NCBI RefSeq assembly: GCF_905404315.1 | Contig: NC_066265.1 | Location: 10,959,501-11,023,500, forward strand | Length of the DNA: 64,000 nt | Reading direction: 5' to 3' | From: Leptidea sinapis | Lineage: Eukaryota; Arthropoda; Insecta; Lepidoptera; Pieridae | In this document: positions 11,136 through 23,700 of the stretch, in pieces | How the letters are laid out: every line of letters starts with the position of its first letter | Position numbering within the stretch: the stretch's first letter is position 1 | Notes under the pieces: generated by a model | What the model was told of the DNA's origin: nothing | The model's database searches: none | The model's input: the letters and a program-made list of their open reading frames with translations, nothing else | Position numbers and translations under genes: made by a program

Positions 11136-11465
11136 TAATTTGAAAACAAAATTTTATGAACGATGCGGGACTCGTACCCGCGGCTTTTCGCGTTCCGTGC
11201 GACCGCTCTTACCAACTGAGCCAACCGTCCGAGTGACGTATCGTTGATGAAATCTTGTATGCTTTGTTCAACTCTCAGATTGTGGCTTCATCTACAGGAT
11301 CTACTTTACAGTTTAAAATCTGCTAAACCCTCGTAAGAGCGCTCGCACTGAACGCGAGAGGCCGTGGGTTCGAGTCCCGCATCGTTCATAAAATGTTGTT
11401 TTCAAATTTTATTTGTGTAATTAATCTCAGAAGTGAGTGTTATCACTTTTAAAATAACAAATTGT
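11136..11465. repeat. Inverted pair of tRNA-like modules (family T), copy 3
   Basis: The left module (about 11158-11233, - strand) and the right module (about 11328-11392, + strand, B box GGTTCGAGTCC) are inverted around the shared spacer (TGTATGCTTTGTTCAACTCTC). Their AT-rich flanks are also inverted copies of each other. The outermost part at the right is AACAAATTGTTTAAATT. This is one of the clearer two-armed copies. Confidence 0.75.
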
Positions 11466-11662
11466 TTAAATTAATTTGTATATTTTTTTTTAAACACTAT
11501 TTTGTAAATCTCACATAATGATAGAAAGGAAACATTCAAAGAGGGATCCTAATCACAAGACAAGTAATAGGACAGTAGCGTAACTCAGCGGTCTTCTTGT
11601 AATTTATACCTACGTCTGGGCGGAGCGCTAGGGTTGGTACATACAAAATGATATTTATATAT

Positions 11663-11979
11663 ACCAGTGGGAGGTTCCTTTGCACAGGATGCCGGCTAGA
11701 TTATGGGCACCACAACGGCGCCTATTTCTGCCGTGAAGCAGTAATGTGTAAGCATTACTGTGTTTCAGTCCGATGGGCGCCGTAGCTAGTGAAATTACTG
11801 GGAAAATGAGACTTAATATCTTATGTCTCAATGGAACGAGCACAGTTGTAGTGCCTCGCAGAATTTTTAGGTTTTTCAATAATCCTGAAGCGGCACTGCA
11901 TTGTAATGGGCAGGGCGTCTCAATGTCCTTCAGCTGAACGTCTTCTCGTCTCGTCCCTGATTTTCATTAAAAAAAAAAA
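11663..11979 (+). repeat. SINE-like repeat family A, copy 4
   Basis: Full core from ACCAGTGGGAGGTTCC to CTCGTCTCGTCCCTGATTTT and an A-rich tail of about 11 bases. Confidence 0.8.
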
Positions 11980-11999
11980 TTATACATAATTTACTCGGA

Positions 12000-12115
12000 C
12001 AGCGACCTGTCACAGCGGTGCACGATGTGGCACTCAATAGTTTTGTCTTCCCAAGATTGCTTAGGACACGGCACACGGCTCGTGTGTCGATTCGGGCGTT
12101 CTAGAATGATGTTAA
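12000..12115 (-). other. GC-richer exon-like stretch (unproven)
   Basis: Against AT-rich surroundings, the reverse strand has a possible acceptor (CATTCTAG at about 12100). One frame then carries the motif CPKQSWEDKTIECHIVHRCD and stops (TAA) at the edge of the SINE-like copy. More than one frame is open over this short distance, so coding is not established. I cannot assign a family. Confidence 0.2.
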
Positions 12116-12994
12116 TGTAGTGTTCTAAAACTTTATTCTGTCCTAATGGACCGAATTATACAGTTCAATCATTACTCAAAATTCTTACTATTTGATGAAA
12201 CTTTAGAACATCAATTTTTGATAGACTAAATATTAAGAGCAAGCCATTGTATGATTTGTGATTCAAGTGTTTGGAATATTTTCGCGAAACAATTTATTGT
12301 AACCTCGCAACCGATTTTAACAGTTTGTACATAATGTATTATTAGATTTTTATATGTGATATACAATTTTAGTTTCTATTTCATCTGGTTGTGTATAAGT
12401 GTTGTTGTGTGTATCTTTTTATAGCCATTAATATAATATATGAGATATTGAGAAGTTATTTTCAGTTCGCAATGAAGTTTTCTTTTTGTTTTATGTACTA
12501 CGGTATTTAACCGTTTAGTTGTTAGTAAAGGTTGAGGCCAGCACAGGCATTGTGAATGGTGTTGCCGATATCTCGTTCTCCTTCGCACTTAAGGGACTTT
12601 TATGTATGGATATAATGTCACGTATTGTGTCAAATGTGTCATAGATACAATTTTTTTTTAAATAAGCTGCTCGCAATGAATTTAAGGAATAATTCAGTTA
12701 TTCTTTCAAATGTCCCCTTATTACTTACATACTCTACATGAACATTGATGTTTCGAATGATGTTTTTTTTTATAATAAGTGGTCATGGTTGATTTCTTTT
12801 GTAAATGTTGTTAAAGCATAAAAAGGGCCTGAGATTATCAAATTCTAAAATATAATAACCTCTACAATCGTGGAGGTATGTTCGGACCTACTGCACGGCC
12901 CGGAGATATAGTAACCGGATGGTACTGGCCTGTTATATTGACAAATTATTTAAAATGTTATTTGAATGCCTTAATACTTGTTAGAATGGCGTAC
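12116..12994. other. AT-rich intergenic DNA, no feature seen
   Basis: No convincing exon, long inverted repeat or recognised element. Confidence 0.4.
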
Positions 12995-13468
12995 GATTTT
13001 AAGCTATTGCATAGCTTCTATCGCGGGCCTTGAGCGTGGAGACCGAATCCAGAAATTCCGTAACGAAAATAACCTAACACTTACTTACTAGATGTATATA
13101 GATATTTCGCCACGGTGATTTCCATTTCCGTGGAACAGTGGTTATCACGTATGCTTTTTGTGCAGAATGTCCCAGGTTCGAGCCTGGGGTACGTCTTGAT
13201 TTTTATTTAATTTCTTTATTTTTTTTATCACGTTTTTTTATTTTTTATTATTATGACAAGCATTTTTATTTAGTTTCACCTGTCCCGTTGTCTGTCTGTA
13301 ATCAAATCTTGCAAGTTAAATTTTACTCACTTCCGTTTGCTTTTTTTTAAAAATAATTTTATTAAAAAAAATACTGCATAAATAAAATAAATAAATAATT
13401 ATAATTGCATAAAAGATGCTATGCAATAACTTTACCGCGGCAGTCCCCGAGTGCCACACGTCTTTTTT
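12995..13468 (+). mobile_element. Repeat with AAGCTATTGCATAGC inverted ends and a tRNA-like core (family M), copy 1
   Basis: Near the left end lies AAGCTATTGCATAGCTT and near the right end GCTATGCAATAACTT, inverted to each other. Similarity to copy 2 (49728-50167) runs outward to CCGCGGCAGTCCCCGAGTGC. At about 13125-13191 is a tRNA-like stretch with an A-box-like TGGAACAGTGGTTATCAC and B box GGTTCGAGCC. The anticodon arm does not fold well, so it is not a tRNA gene. Confidence 0.7.
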
Positions 13469-14078
13469 ATATAGTTTTAAATACACTAATAATATGACAC
13501 ACAGTATTTACTCAGCATGTTGACAATCTCTGAGAATGTTTCATGAAGCTCTGAATGACATGAAATAAATTGTACATGTAAAATCAATGACGTTCAATAC
13601 ATATACAATCACGTTGTATAAAAACAAAGTGGAAATATGGACCCCGAACATGCCGCAAATCAAACCATTATAAGCTTAGACTGCTATATCTATACATTGC
13701 CGCATTTTCTCCAGGTGTTGAAAATATTCTCGGCGAATAAGCAGCAATGTAAACTATCTATTCAGTTCAGGTTTGATTCGGACAGTGACAGTTGACACAC
13801 GACTAGGGAGAAAAGTGTCCATACATTGACTTTAAGGACACTTGGCGTTCCGCTATCAGACTGCGAATGATATGTCCTTATATAGAACGTCATTGTGTAA
13901 AACGTACAATGTCTGCTTCGAGATTACTTAAAATCAAGGTTATTATAAAGTTCTTAAGGTTCGTATTCCTAAAGCCATGTATATTGTTGTAACTCTGTTT
14001 ATAACTGTACTCATAACCTGACAAGTCCACCACTATGCTTAGAGAGTTCAGGCTAATTCTTGCCAGAATAATACTTAG

Positions 14079-14582
14079 AGGGAAACATCCATAAATTACG
14101 TCACAAGAATTCCATGATTTTTGACCCCTCCCCCGTCTTTGTCACAGCTTGTCACATTTGTGAAACCCCTTACCTAGTAGTATTTCCATAATGTGTTAAC
14201 TACTACATGTATATTGTGTTTTTTTTTATCAGCATAAGCAAGCATAATTTACGGTAAGTGTTTCGTAAGATAAAAATCACAAAATAGCAGAAATAAGGAG
14301 ACAAAGTTGTTTCAAGATTTTCCAACAAAACAAATTAAACCTTAGGCACGCAGACAGAGATGCAACAATTTTTATGTTCTTCTTTTTTAGTATGTATGTA
14401 GTTTAAATATATTGTTGTAATAGTTAGATATAATTTTATTATGAAAAAATGTGGTGTCCCAGTATTTGAGACCCCTAGGGGTCTAGTGTGACGATGGGCG
14501 GGGGTCTAGATCCCCCGCCTATTGTCACACAATGTCACACTTCCCCCCCTTAACGTGAGACGTAATTTATGTATGGCCCCTT
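14079..14582. mobile_element. MITE with CATAAATTACGTC inverted ends
   Basis: Both ends carry CATAAATTACGTC inside inverted repeats (left GGAAACATCCATAAATTACG; right, reverse complement, GGGGCCATACATAAATTACG). The interior has runs of C and G (GACCCCTCCCCC, GGGCGGGGGTCTAGATCCCC, TTCCCCCCC) and GTGTGACA blocks. This layout is common in animal DNA transposon MITEs. No coding frame. Confidence 0.65.
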
Positions 14583-15325
14583 ATCTACCAAAAAACCACT
14601 CCTTCTGCCCTGGATAGACCACCCTTGGGTAGTACAGGCGAAAAATCTCGTACAGCTAGAGCGATGCAACACACAATCCGTCCTCAAATACTCTCGTAAT
14701 ATACGCGCGAAATAGTTCGCCTAATGTACTCCTTATGAACAAAACCTTTATGACAATGTTTTTGGCACAAGTATTCTGTACGCTTAATAAATATAAATAA
14801 TCAATTTCGCCGTAAAGTGAACTACAAACCAATTTTTTTGGTCGTTGATTAAAAATAATTTTTTTATAATCCGAAGCTATGGCAAAACATACCTTATTGT
14901 ATAATGATTTAAGTAGTATTTTAAAATTTTGCGGCAAAGAAAAAATGGTTTATTTTGAGAAACAATATGTTTTGAGGTCAAGTAAAGTGGTTAACGCAGT
15001 ATATTTGCTGGTTTTCAAAGCAGCGATTGAAATATTTCAATCTAATTTCAATAATTTCTAAATGCAGAGGTGTTTTTATCTATTAATATATATAATTAAT
15101 GGTTTATAATAATAATGTGATTTGTATGATATTTTTATGAGATACATTTCGATATTTTACACGTATTAATAAATATATTGATAAAGCTTCCGTGCACTTG
15201 TCTACTATTGAGTAATATCGGTGTTATATGTGAATGTACAAAAATTTAATATATGTTGGATTTTATACTGCAGTGTTTTATTTATGGATTAACTTGTCAT
15301 AATAAATCTCAAGAGATCAAGCTCA
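14583..15325. other. AT-rich intergenic DNA, no feature seen
   Basis: Open frames here are short and low-complexity. I see no recognised domain. Confidence 0.4.
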
Positions 15326-16155
15326 AAAAATATGGAATAGGAGGACAAACGAGCGTACGGGTCACCTGTTGTTAAGTGATCACCGCCGCCCACAATCTCC
15401 TGCAACACCAGAGGAATCACAGGAGCGTTGCCGGCCTTTAAGGAAGGTGTACGCGCTTTTTTTGAAGGTACCCATGTCGTATCGTCCCGGAAACACCGCA
15501 CAAGGAAGCTCATTCCACAGCTTTGTAGTACGTGGAAGAAAGCTCCTTGAAAACCGCACTGTGCAGGACCGCCACACATCCAGATAATGAGGATGATATC
15601 CTAACTTGTGGCGTGTCGTGCGAAGGTGGAATTCAGCGGCAGGAATCAGGTTGAACAGCTCTTCGGAACACTCCCCGTGATAAATGTGGTAGAAGACACA
15701 ATTAAGCGACTTCTATACGCAACGCCAAGAGATCCAGCCGTTCACAGAGCACTGGGTCCCCCACAATTCGAGCTGTTCTACGTTGCACGCGGTCAAATGG
15801 ATCGAGCTGATACTGGGGTGCGCCAGACCAGAGATGACAGCAATACTCCATGTGTGGCCGGACCTGCGCTTTGTAGAGCGCTAGTATGTGGGCCGGCTTG
15901 AAGTATTGCCGTGTTCTATTAATGACGCCCAGTTTTTTTTGAAGCCAATTTGGCTTTGCCCTCCAGATGACCACGAAATTGGCAATGTCTCGAGATTTCG
16001 AGACCCTGTATTCCGATACTAGGCGAGGCTTTAAGGGAAGTGTTGTCGAAGAGCGGTGATACGACAAATGTGGTTTTTTTAGTGGTAAACGCGCAAACTT
16101 GAGTCTTCTGGGGGTTAAATTGGACAAGGTTCAATTTACCCCATTCCGCGACATT
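15326..16155 (-). pseudogene. 5'-truncated jockey/CR1-group LINE, copy 1
   Basis: The reverse strand, read in two shifted frames, gives the C-terminal part of a LINE reverse transcriptase ORF. It includes LNLVQFNPQKTQVCAFTT, the thumb block LYKAQVRPHMEYC-HLWSGAP, RVQRR-ARIVGDP, and the end SFLPRTTKLWNELPCAVFPG. The catalytic palm is absent. A-rich sequence at about 15326 marks the 3' end. Frameshifts show it is dead. The same 3' half recurs at 28250 and 34012. Confidence 0.8.
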
Positions 16156-16430
16156 TCTGCTATGGTTCCATTCATTCACTATCGTCCCGAACGTCAATGT
16201 TTGACATTTCGAATTTCTTAACCAGAGTACTCTAGGTCTAATCTTATTCAACGAAAAACAAATTTTCGATCGAAGTTTCGCGTGTTTCCTACTACGGTTC
16301 CATACGTTCTGAAGTTTCGTCCCGAACGCCATTGTTTGACATTTCGAATTTCTAAACGTACTTTACGAAACGAAAGTTTGATTTTGACAGCTGTTTATTC
16401 GGAATTTTCTACCCAATGTGACGAAACCAA
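16156..16430. repeat. TTTCG-rich repeat (related to 17215 and 61540)
   Basis: The segment is dense in TTTCG/CGAAA words and contains two related units (each with GTTTGACATTTCGAATTTCT, near 16198 and 16333). Similar CGAAAC/GTTTCG-rich stretches occur at 17215-17345 and 61540-61815. It is probably a degraded MITE family. Ends not defined. Confidence 0.45.
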
Positions 16431-16643
16431 AAGTGCTACCTTTTGATTTTCGTTTATGTGGATTTTGTTGCAAATTTCTTCGAAATGTCCTTAAATGCTT
16501 TTAATCGAAACTGCTATACGTGAAGAACGTAGAAGGAACCGGCGCCGTCTGCGCAATCAATTTAATATTTGTTAAATTCCCGACATAGAGTTTGTAGGAG
16601 ATTACAGGCGTAAATGAATTATAGCCGGTTATGATTTACATAG

Positions 16644-16757
16644 ATATGTAAAAGGGGAGGAATTAATATTCCCAAGTTGACAGAGGATGAATTGAAAGAA
16701 GCAGGCAGGTTCCCTCTCAAGCTGCTTCTTCAGCTCAAGCTCTACAGACAGGTTAAG
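16644..16757 (+). other. Possible internal host exon, family unknown
   Basis: A 38-codon open stretch after an in-frame TAG ends at a strong splice donor (AAG|GTAAGT at 16757). The peptide includes IPKLTEDELKEAGRFPLKLL and looks like the last helices of a SAM-like domain, but this is a loose impression. No partner exon was found nearby. It could also be captured sequence inside a repeat. Confidence 0.3.
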
Positions 16758-17345
16758 GTAAGTTTCATCATATCCTTTTTGTGATTAATAAAAGAACAAA
16801 ATTTATTTTATTATACCAGGAAGTAAGAAATAAGGTATTGTTTCATCAATATATGTGCAGCCATACGAAAAGAAGTACCTATAAAAGGATGGTATTAATT
16901 AAAGGCGATTCTTTTTGTGAAAAAAACAAGCATATTACTGATATTTACTTGAACCTTTCTGATGGAACGTGATTGCGAGGTGTGTTAAAAAGCACTTTAA
17001 AAGATGATTTATTTACACCATACTTGAGAAAAAATTACAGAAAACTTTTTAAAGAATTCAAACTAAAAATCGTTACATAGTACTAAGATCACATGTTTAC
17101 ATCGCGTTCTACAAATATATTTCGTTGTCATTAGTTCCTTCCCAACGATGAAATGAAATACGTATGTATGTATATAGTAAGAGGATGTCATTTATTTCAA
17201 TTGTTCACGAAAATTTTCTATGGTTCCGAATTTCGTCGGCGTGTCCGAAAACAAAATAGAGTAGGGGACTACCGAAACTTCGCTTTACCTACCGAACTTA
17301 ATTTCGTTCGCTTAAGAAGTTTCGTTTCGGAAAGAGTAGGCCCCG

Positions 17346-18259
17346 GAATTTTTTATCTTTTTAACTCCTATCTTCCTCTGAATACTATTTAGTAAATTTC
17401 GTAATTTCAAAAGGGAATTTATATTTTTCTGAATTATAGGCGACAGATTGCAATCTTTTATGAAGTCGATTTCCTGTTTTTTTCCTACGTTTCCTGCCAT
17501 ACATATTTTGATTGGATTTAATACAAAATAACGTAGGTATGTATGTCACGGAAATCTTGGCGTTTCCAAGATTTCCGTTCTCCGTAACGTTGAAATAAGC
17601 GATCACAACTATAAGAAATTGCATGCAAGTCAATCTAGATTCCCGAAATTTTTTATCGTATATCGCTTTGTTATGAAGCTATAGATACATGTTGTTGGAG
17701 GACCTCTGGACTCTAAGAACGTTTAAATTGTGCCCTGTAGTCTGTATATATTGGTGGAACAATAATGGTATGGACGGATATTTGGTTCGGCGAAAGAACC
17801 GAACTAACGCTGAAACGATTGTAACAGATGTTTTAATTCCTTTGTTTCCAATTGCATTTCGGCTTAGTGATAATTCACGCCCACACACTGTCAGTCGTTG
17901 CAAACATACGCGCCTTAGCTAATATCAACGAACTTTCACGGCCTGCTCAGTGGCTAGACTAAAACTCCATCGTGAAATATAAATGCCGCACACTCCAGTA
18001 AAGTTTCTACGTGTAACAACAGAATACTGGCGATCTTCAGAATTTAAAAAGGAAAGGAATCCTTTGTTCCATCTTACTCTTGGGAGGGTTTGTTTCCCAT
18101 TCGATGATCCCAGTGGTTGAGGCGTTAGAGAATTTTGTGGCAAATCGCCCGAGCGAGAGTAGAAAAATTGCAAGCTGCACTGTTTCAAGTTCAGCTCAAA
18201 TAGTACCGACGCTGGGTACGATTTGCGCATTCAACTATACTGAACAAACGATTCTTTTT
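17346..18259. other. Intergenic DNA, no feature established
   Basis: Contains imperfect inverted motifs (CGGAAATCTTGG ... CCAAGATTTCCG at about 17548-17580) but no gene that I can support. Confidence 0.35.
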
Positions 18260-18572
18260 TATGTTTTTATGAAAATAAGAGACGAGTCGAGCAGGACGCT
18301 CAGCTGATGGTAATTGATACGGCCTGACCATTACAATGCAGTACCGCTCAGGATTCTTGAAAGACCCCAAAAATTCTGAGCGGCACTACAACTGCTCTCG
18401 TCACCTTGAGATATAAGACGTTAAGTCTCAATTGCCCAGTAATTTCACTAGCTACGGTGCCCTTCAGACCGAAACACAGTAATGCTTACACATACTGTTT
18501 CACGGCAGAAATAGGCGCCGTTGTGGTACCCATAATCTAGCCGGCATCCTGTGCAAATAGCCTCCCACTGGT
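18260..18572 (-). repeat. SINE-like repeat family A, copy 5
   Basis: Complete reverse copy. The tail side begins with T-rich sequence and GAAAATAAGAGACGAG. The head side ends GCCTCCCACTGGT at 18572. Confidence 0.8.
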
Positions 18573-19958
18573 AAATATAAAATGTAACATAACTAATTAA
18601 AACACCATTTTTCAATAATTTCAGAATCGTTTAATAGATACAATATAAACCAACTAATTTTAAATTGAGTGGATCAGTCTCCTAAAACAATTAATTAAGT
18701 TATACCTAAGAGAAAGAATGCAAATATTATACAAAGAGAGATTGTAGAAGAATAAAAATGTCATACGAATTAATATATCACTAACGAATAACATTTTATA
18801 TTGAACGAAGTAACTAACACTGGGGAATTGTCACACCTAATTTGGTTTACAATTGATACCAAATAGCGGGCTCTTACAAGCTTTAAAAAGTCATCATTTA
18901 AAGATATATATATTGTATGTACGTGCTACAAAAAAAGGTGTTGAGGTCCATTTTTATACGCTTTATATTAGCTTCATCTGTATGTTTGTATGTATGTTTG
19001 TAGCCGACTTCTATGGGCGCGATTTTTGACCCACTTTAAACGGCTAGATTTCGTTCAAACTTTGTAGATTTATCGAGGACCGATGACATTACACTAATTT
19101 GACTAAAAAATGAAAAATAAATAATATTAATGCAAATTACGAGCACAATTAGCCTTTTGGGCAATGTAACACACCGCGCCTTAAGACATTTGGCTTTTCT
19201 TGCATATTGTTTGTTTTAGTAAATTGTTTTACGGCGTTTGGTTCTAGCCTTTTGAGCCTTAAAGATATATTGCCAGTTTCTGCGATGAGATTAACATGTA
19301 GCACATGTTCGAAAATACAGTACAGGGCCGGCAGTTGATTCTGCAATCATATGATTGTAGGAAGTTCAGAGTATTTGATAATGACTTATTTAGGCAAAGT
19401 TGTAAGTTATATAAAGTATTGAGCTGTGACACTTAGACTTGAGCGGTGGTGTTTGACAAAAAAATCCATTTTAGATAGTAACACCGTCGGAAATACGATA
19501 GCTTGAGGAATAACTAAAATTTAAATGTGCTTTGTGGAGAGTGTGTCTCGTTTACCATTTCCTGACTTACGTTTTTCTAGGTTTTGGGAATTGTATAGAG
19601 CACTTTGACGACCTCGAACAATGACGATGATTTAAAAGAAGTTACCATCGTATTTTTATCAACGATAATAACAGACCAAATTTACATTAAAAAAAATGCG
19701 TTTCTTTAACAATTATTGATATCAATACAACTATCATAATTAAGTCTGTTCATAGAATTAGATCATTATTATTTGGTACTTGCTACTTCTAAAACTATTA
19801 CTAAACAAACATATTATATTGTACCTATGCATGATAAAGTCAGAAACATTGATATATTTGAAGTTACACACAATTTTACCTATTCTTTGTGAAAGGTTAG
19901 CTCATGAAGCGTAGAAACTTGAATAGATCTTTTATAATTATGTCGCAGTGATATGATA
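18573..19958. other. AT-rich intergenic DNA, no feature established
   Basis: 18960-19100 has a common lepidopteran-looking repeat fragment (GTATGTTTGTATGTATGTTTG, then TTTTTGACCCACTTTAAACG). The remainder shows nothing I can name. Confidence 0.35.
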
Positions 19959-20384
19959 AAAACAGTGATTTGGTCAAATCTCGGAGGATGTTAAAAATAA
20001 CAACACGGTTTTATCATTTCTCGAAACAAATCTAGTGATTTGACCAAATGCCAGAGTTGGTTCCGTGAAATGACAAAAACTCTTTTCTTTGGTATTTAAA
20101 AGGTTTATTTGGTAAGACTTAGACATAATTTGGTAAGAAATCCCCTTCCACCTAACCTGTTCGGGTCGGGGTATGACTCAAGTCTGATGCTCGCTTCGCT
20201 CGATTTTACATCCAAAGTACTTCTAGTAGTGTCACTCATTGTCATTTCACGGAACCAATTATCAATGCCAGGGGCATTTGATCAAATCACTAGATTTGTC
20301 TAGAGAAATGATAAAATCGTGTTGTTCTTTAAACATACTCCGTGATTTGATCAAATCACTCAGGGAATTGACCAAATCTCTGTT
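19959..20384. mobile_element. Foldback element with arms over 110 bp
   Basis: The left arm (about 19959-20074) and right arm (about 20241-20384) are inverted copies. Shared landmarks: AACAG(T/A)GATTTGGTCAA at the outer ends, ACAACACG-TTTTATCATTTC, ACAAATCTAGTGATTTGA, and GGTTCCGTGAAATGAC at the inner ends. The motif GTGATTTGATCAAATCAC is itself palindromic. The unique loop holds TTCGGGTCGGGGTATGACTC. No transposase. Confidence 0.7.
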
Positions 20385-20751
20385 TATTAAATTATCATTA
20401 TACCACTAAACTTATAAGGTTTAAGGTATTACCATCGACCTTTTAAGTATAATGCAAACAATTCAATCAATCAGTTGAGGTCGTCGTCGGGTAATAATCA
20501 CAACTTTATAAGATCTATTGCCAATGTTTTATCTGAGGCGTTAATCGATGGAAAGGATATTAATTTTCATAAAATACCCAGAAGTAATGACTTCAAGACG
20601 TTGTTTCATGCTTCATGGCTTTACACTTAGACTTATTTCTTGTGTAACTAACATGATAAGATACATGGTAATATTCATTCATTCTATTGTTTTTTTCTAT
20701 GTCTACAACTTTGTTAGAGATTTGACAAAGAGATGTGTGATAAATAACTTC

Positions 20752-23700
20752 TTAGAGCTTCTTGTACCAGAACAAGTAATGTTCCCCGTCCTCTACAAGT
20801 AGATCGTCGACGCCTGAAAAAGAAAAAAGAAAAGTAATGTACTCAACGATGACATATTAAGTGCGTTTTCTTGAAGTTGCTGTAACTGTTTTCGGTGGTA
20901 GGTAGCTTATCATTAAGGGACCAGCGAATCTACAATAATACAGGTGTATATATTAGCCTTGATTTTAAATTAAATAGGTGTAATATTATATATATATTAT
21001 ATATCGGTTACATTATTTTATATATTATAATATTATATTATATATTTGGACCTTAAATAATCAAAATTAGCATGGAACCATTATGATACAGCTTTATTAG
21101 TTTTGGTTTGACTATAATCAATAAACATAACCAGAAAAAAAACAATAGTCTCGTTTGGTCAACCCACGACAGGTCAAGAACAGGTTGGATGAGGGCCCGA
21201 TAGTTATGGCTATCTTTAGGGGACGCCCTTGTCCAGCAGAGGACGTCTTCCGGCTGAAATGATGATGAAAATGAAAGGATTTTTAATAAATGTATATATT
21301 TTTTTGGTGTTTTCAGTTAATATATAGTATCATTTTTGAGACTTTAGCAGCCAGGCTTCATCATGAAATAAAGTATTAAATGTAATTTAGTAAATGTTTT
21401 TTGCGACCGCTTTTTAGGACTAAGATATTATCTTTGTAGGTGATAAATTCTTCTATGAGTAATTGTAAAATCTAATGTGATTATAAATGTATGATTTTGA
21501 TCTTTCAAAGTCAAACTCAAATAAACTTTATTCAATTAGGCTTAAACTAAACGCTTTTAAATTGTCACTATAAATATTTCTTTTAAATTACTGAACAATA
21601 TGTTATGTTTTTAAAGTGATAACCCTCACTTCTAGGATTAATACACAAATAAAAAAAAATGTTTTTCAAATTTTATTTGTGTATTAATCCTAGTAGTGAC
21701 GTTTATCACTTTAAAAACATAACATATTGTTTAGATTTACAAGAGCGACATCTCAAGTCATTTTCCTAATATGCAAATATTGGGGTTGAGCAGGTTATCA
21801 ACTGTAAAGTAGATCCTGCAGATGAAGCCACAACCTGAGAGTTGAACAAAGCAAACTGAATTTTATAACGAGGCGGTACTCGAACGGTTAGCTCATTTGG
21901 TTAGAGCACCGGCACGGAACGCCGGAGGTCATGGGTTCGAATGCCGCATCGTTCATAAAATTTTGTTTTTCAAATTACTGAATCTACCATATGTTGGGAA
22001 AAGTAGAGCTCGTGGTAAAATTTTTATACAAGAACCCATCCCATATTTATACAAGAAACTCAACGGCCCCCTTTTGAATCAATAGAGTATTTAACAATAG
22101 CAGTAATATACAAAACATATAAGTTTGTAATGCTGCATCCAATTTATCGTGTTTAAGTTAACAAAGAATTTACTGTATAAATATAAATTATCATTCATTG
22201 GATGCATCAATCTTTAGAGCTCGAATTCATTGTTTATTAAAGGTTACTATAACATAAATGACTTTCTTAATGATACCACAGATTGGGAATGGAGTGATCG
22301 CCCTCAGGCTATTAAATAATAAGTTTAATTGTACAATATTACTTTGTAAACATATTTATTCGATGAAAAAAAAAGCCGGCGAGTTTGTTGCTCCCATTCT
22401 TCTCAGGTCTGAGGCATTCATTTTGGAATGGGTGTTAGTTTTTTGACTTTCAATAAGTGATGTCACATCCTATTTTGAATAAAAATATTTGAATTTGAAT
22501 TTGAATTATGAATGCTTCGTGAAGATGACGGTCGTCATTACTGTCAAAATTAGCAACCGCACACAGGTATCTTACCGACAGGAGCCACGAGTTGGTTCCC
22601 AGGAGGGCTGGCTGGGTCAGGGATCTCGGGCAGACGGTACAGCAGCCAGTAGTGGTAGCCCATGGGTTCCTCCTTGTGGCCGGCCAGGGTGTGTACGTAG
22701 TGGCCGTTGGGCCATTCGCTCGCCTCGTACTTGAACTTGGGCTCTTGTTCTGCCGCCATTTGCATTACGTGATAGAAAGAGACGTTCCTGGTAAATACAG
22801 GAAACAGTATTAAAACTAGCCAAACTATTTGTTCTGCCTTTTTTTAAAGAGTTTTGAATAGTTAATAATAAAGTTAGGTATCTCTTGTTTTATAAGCTGT
22901 GTAATAAGAAGCTAGAATATATCGATATGAATGGCACTATCAAGTCGGCTAAGTCGGATCTTTCATATTTTGAATCCTGAAAGACATCAGATACCAGTTC
23001 TACTTTTGTAATTATGTAAGTTTCTTGTGTTTTTTTATTAAAAATAAGGGACGACACGAGCAGGACGTTCAGCTGATGGTAATTAATACGCCCTGCCCGT
23101 TCCAATGTAGTGCCGCGCAGGATTCTTAAAAAAACCCAAAAGTTCTGAGCGGCACTACAGTTGCGCTCGTCACCTTGAGACATAAGATGTTAAGTCTCAT
23201 TTGCCCAGCCATTTCACTAGCTACGGCGCCCTCCACACCGAAACAGACACACACGTTACTGATTCACGGCAGATATAGGCGCCGTTGTGGTACCCATAAT
23301 CTAGCCGGCATCCTGTGCAAACGAGCCTCCCACTGGTGAATATGTAGTAACTTTTACACATACTTATCATATTCAATCATAACATATATTTATCATTACT
23401 TATGATTTAAAATTTTGTTTTTGTTGTATTTGCATTTCATTATTGTGGAGTCTAGAATATTACGGCACCCTTCACACACACACAGCGGAAACACAATCGG
23501 TAGAAATAGGCGCCGTTGTGGTTACCCTAATCTAGCCGGCATCCGGTGAAAAAGAGCCTCCCACTGGTACCTGTGGTGGTTTACCTGGGAGCGATCATAT
23601 ACAGGGTGTAGTTCTCTGTAACATTGGTGCCGAGCCACAGAGTATAAGTAAAGGAAACGTTGCGGGCGTCAGAATCGTTACTGGCGTGGCCCGCCTGGTA

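Noticed and set aside
22489..22823. Overlapping short frames on both strands across exon 8 as separate genes
   Set aside because: They are shadows of the exon at 22576-22787, whose frame is fixed by phase-matched splice sites and family motifs.
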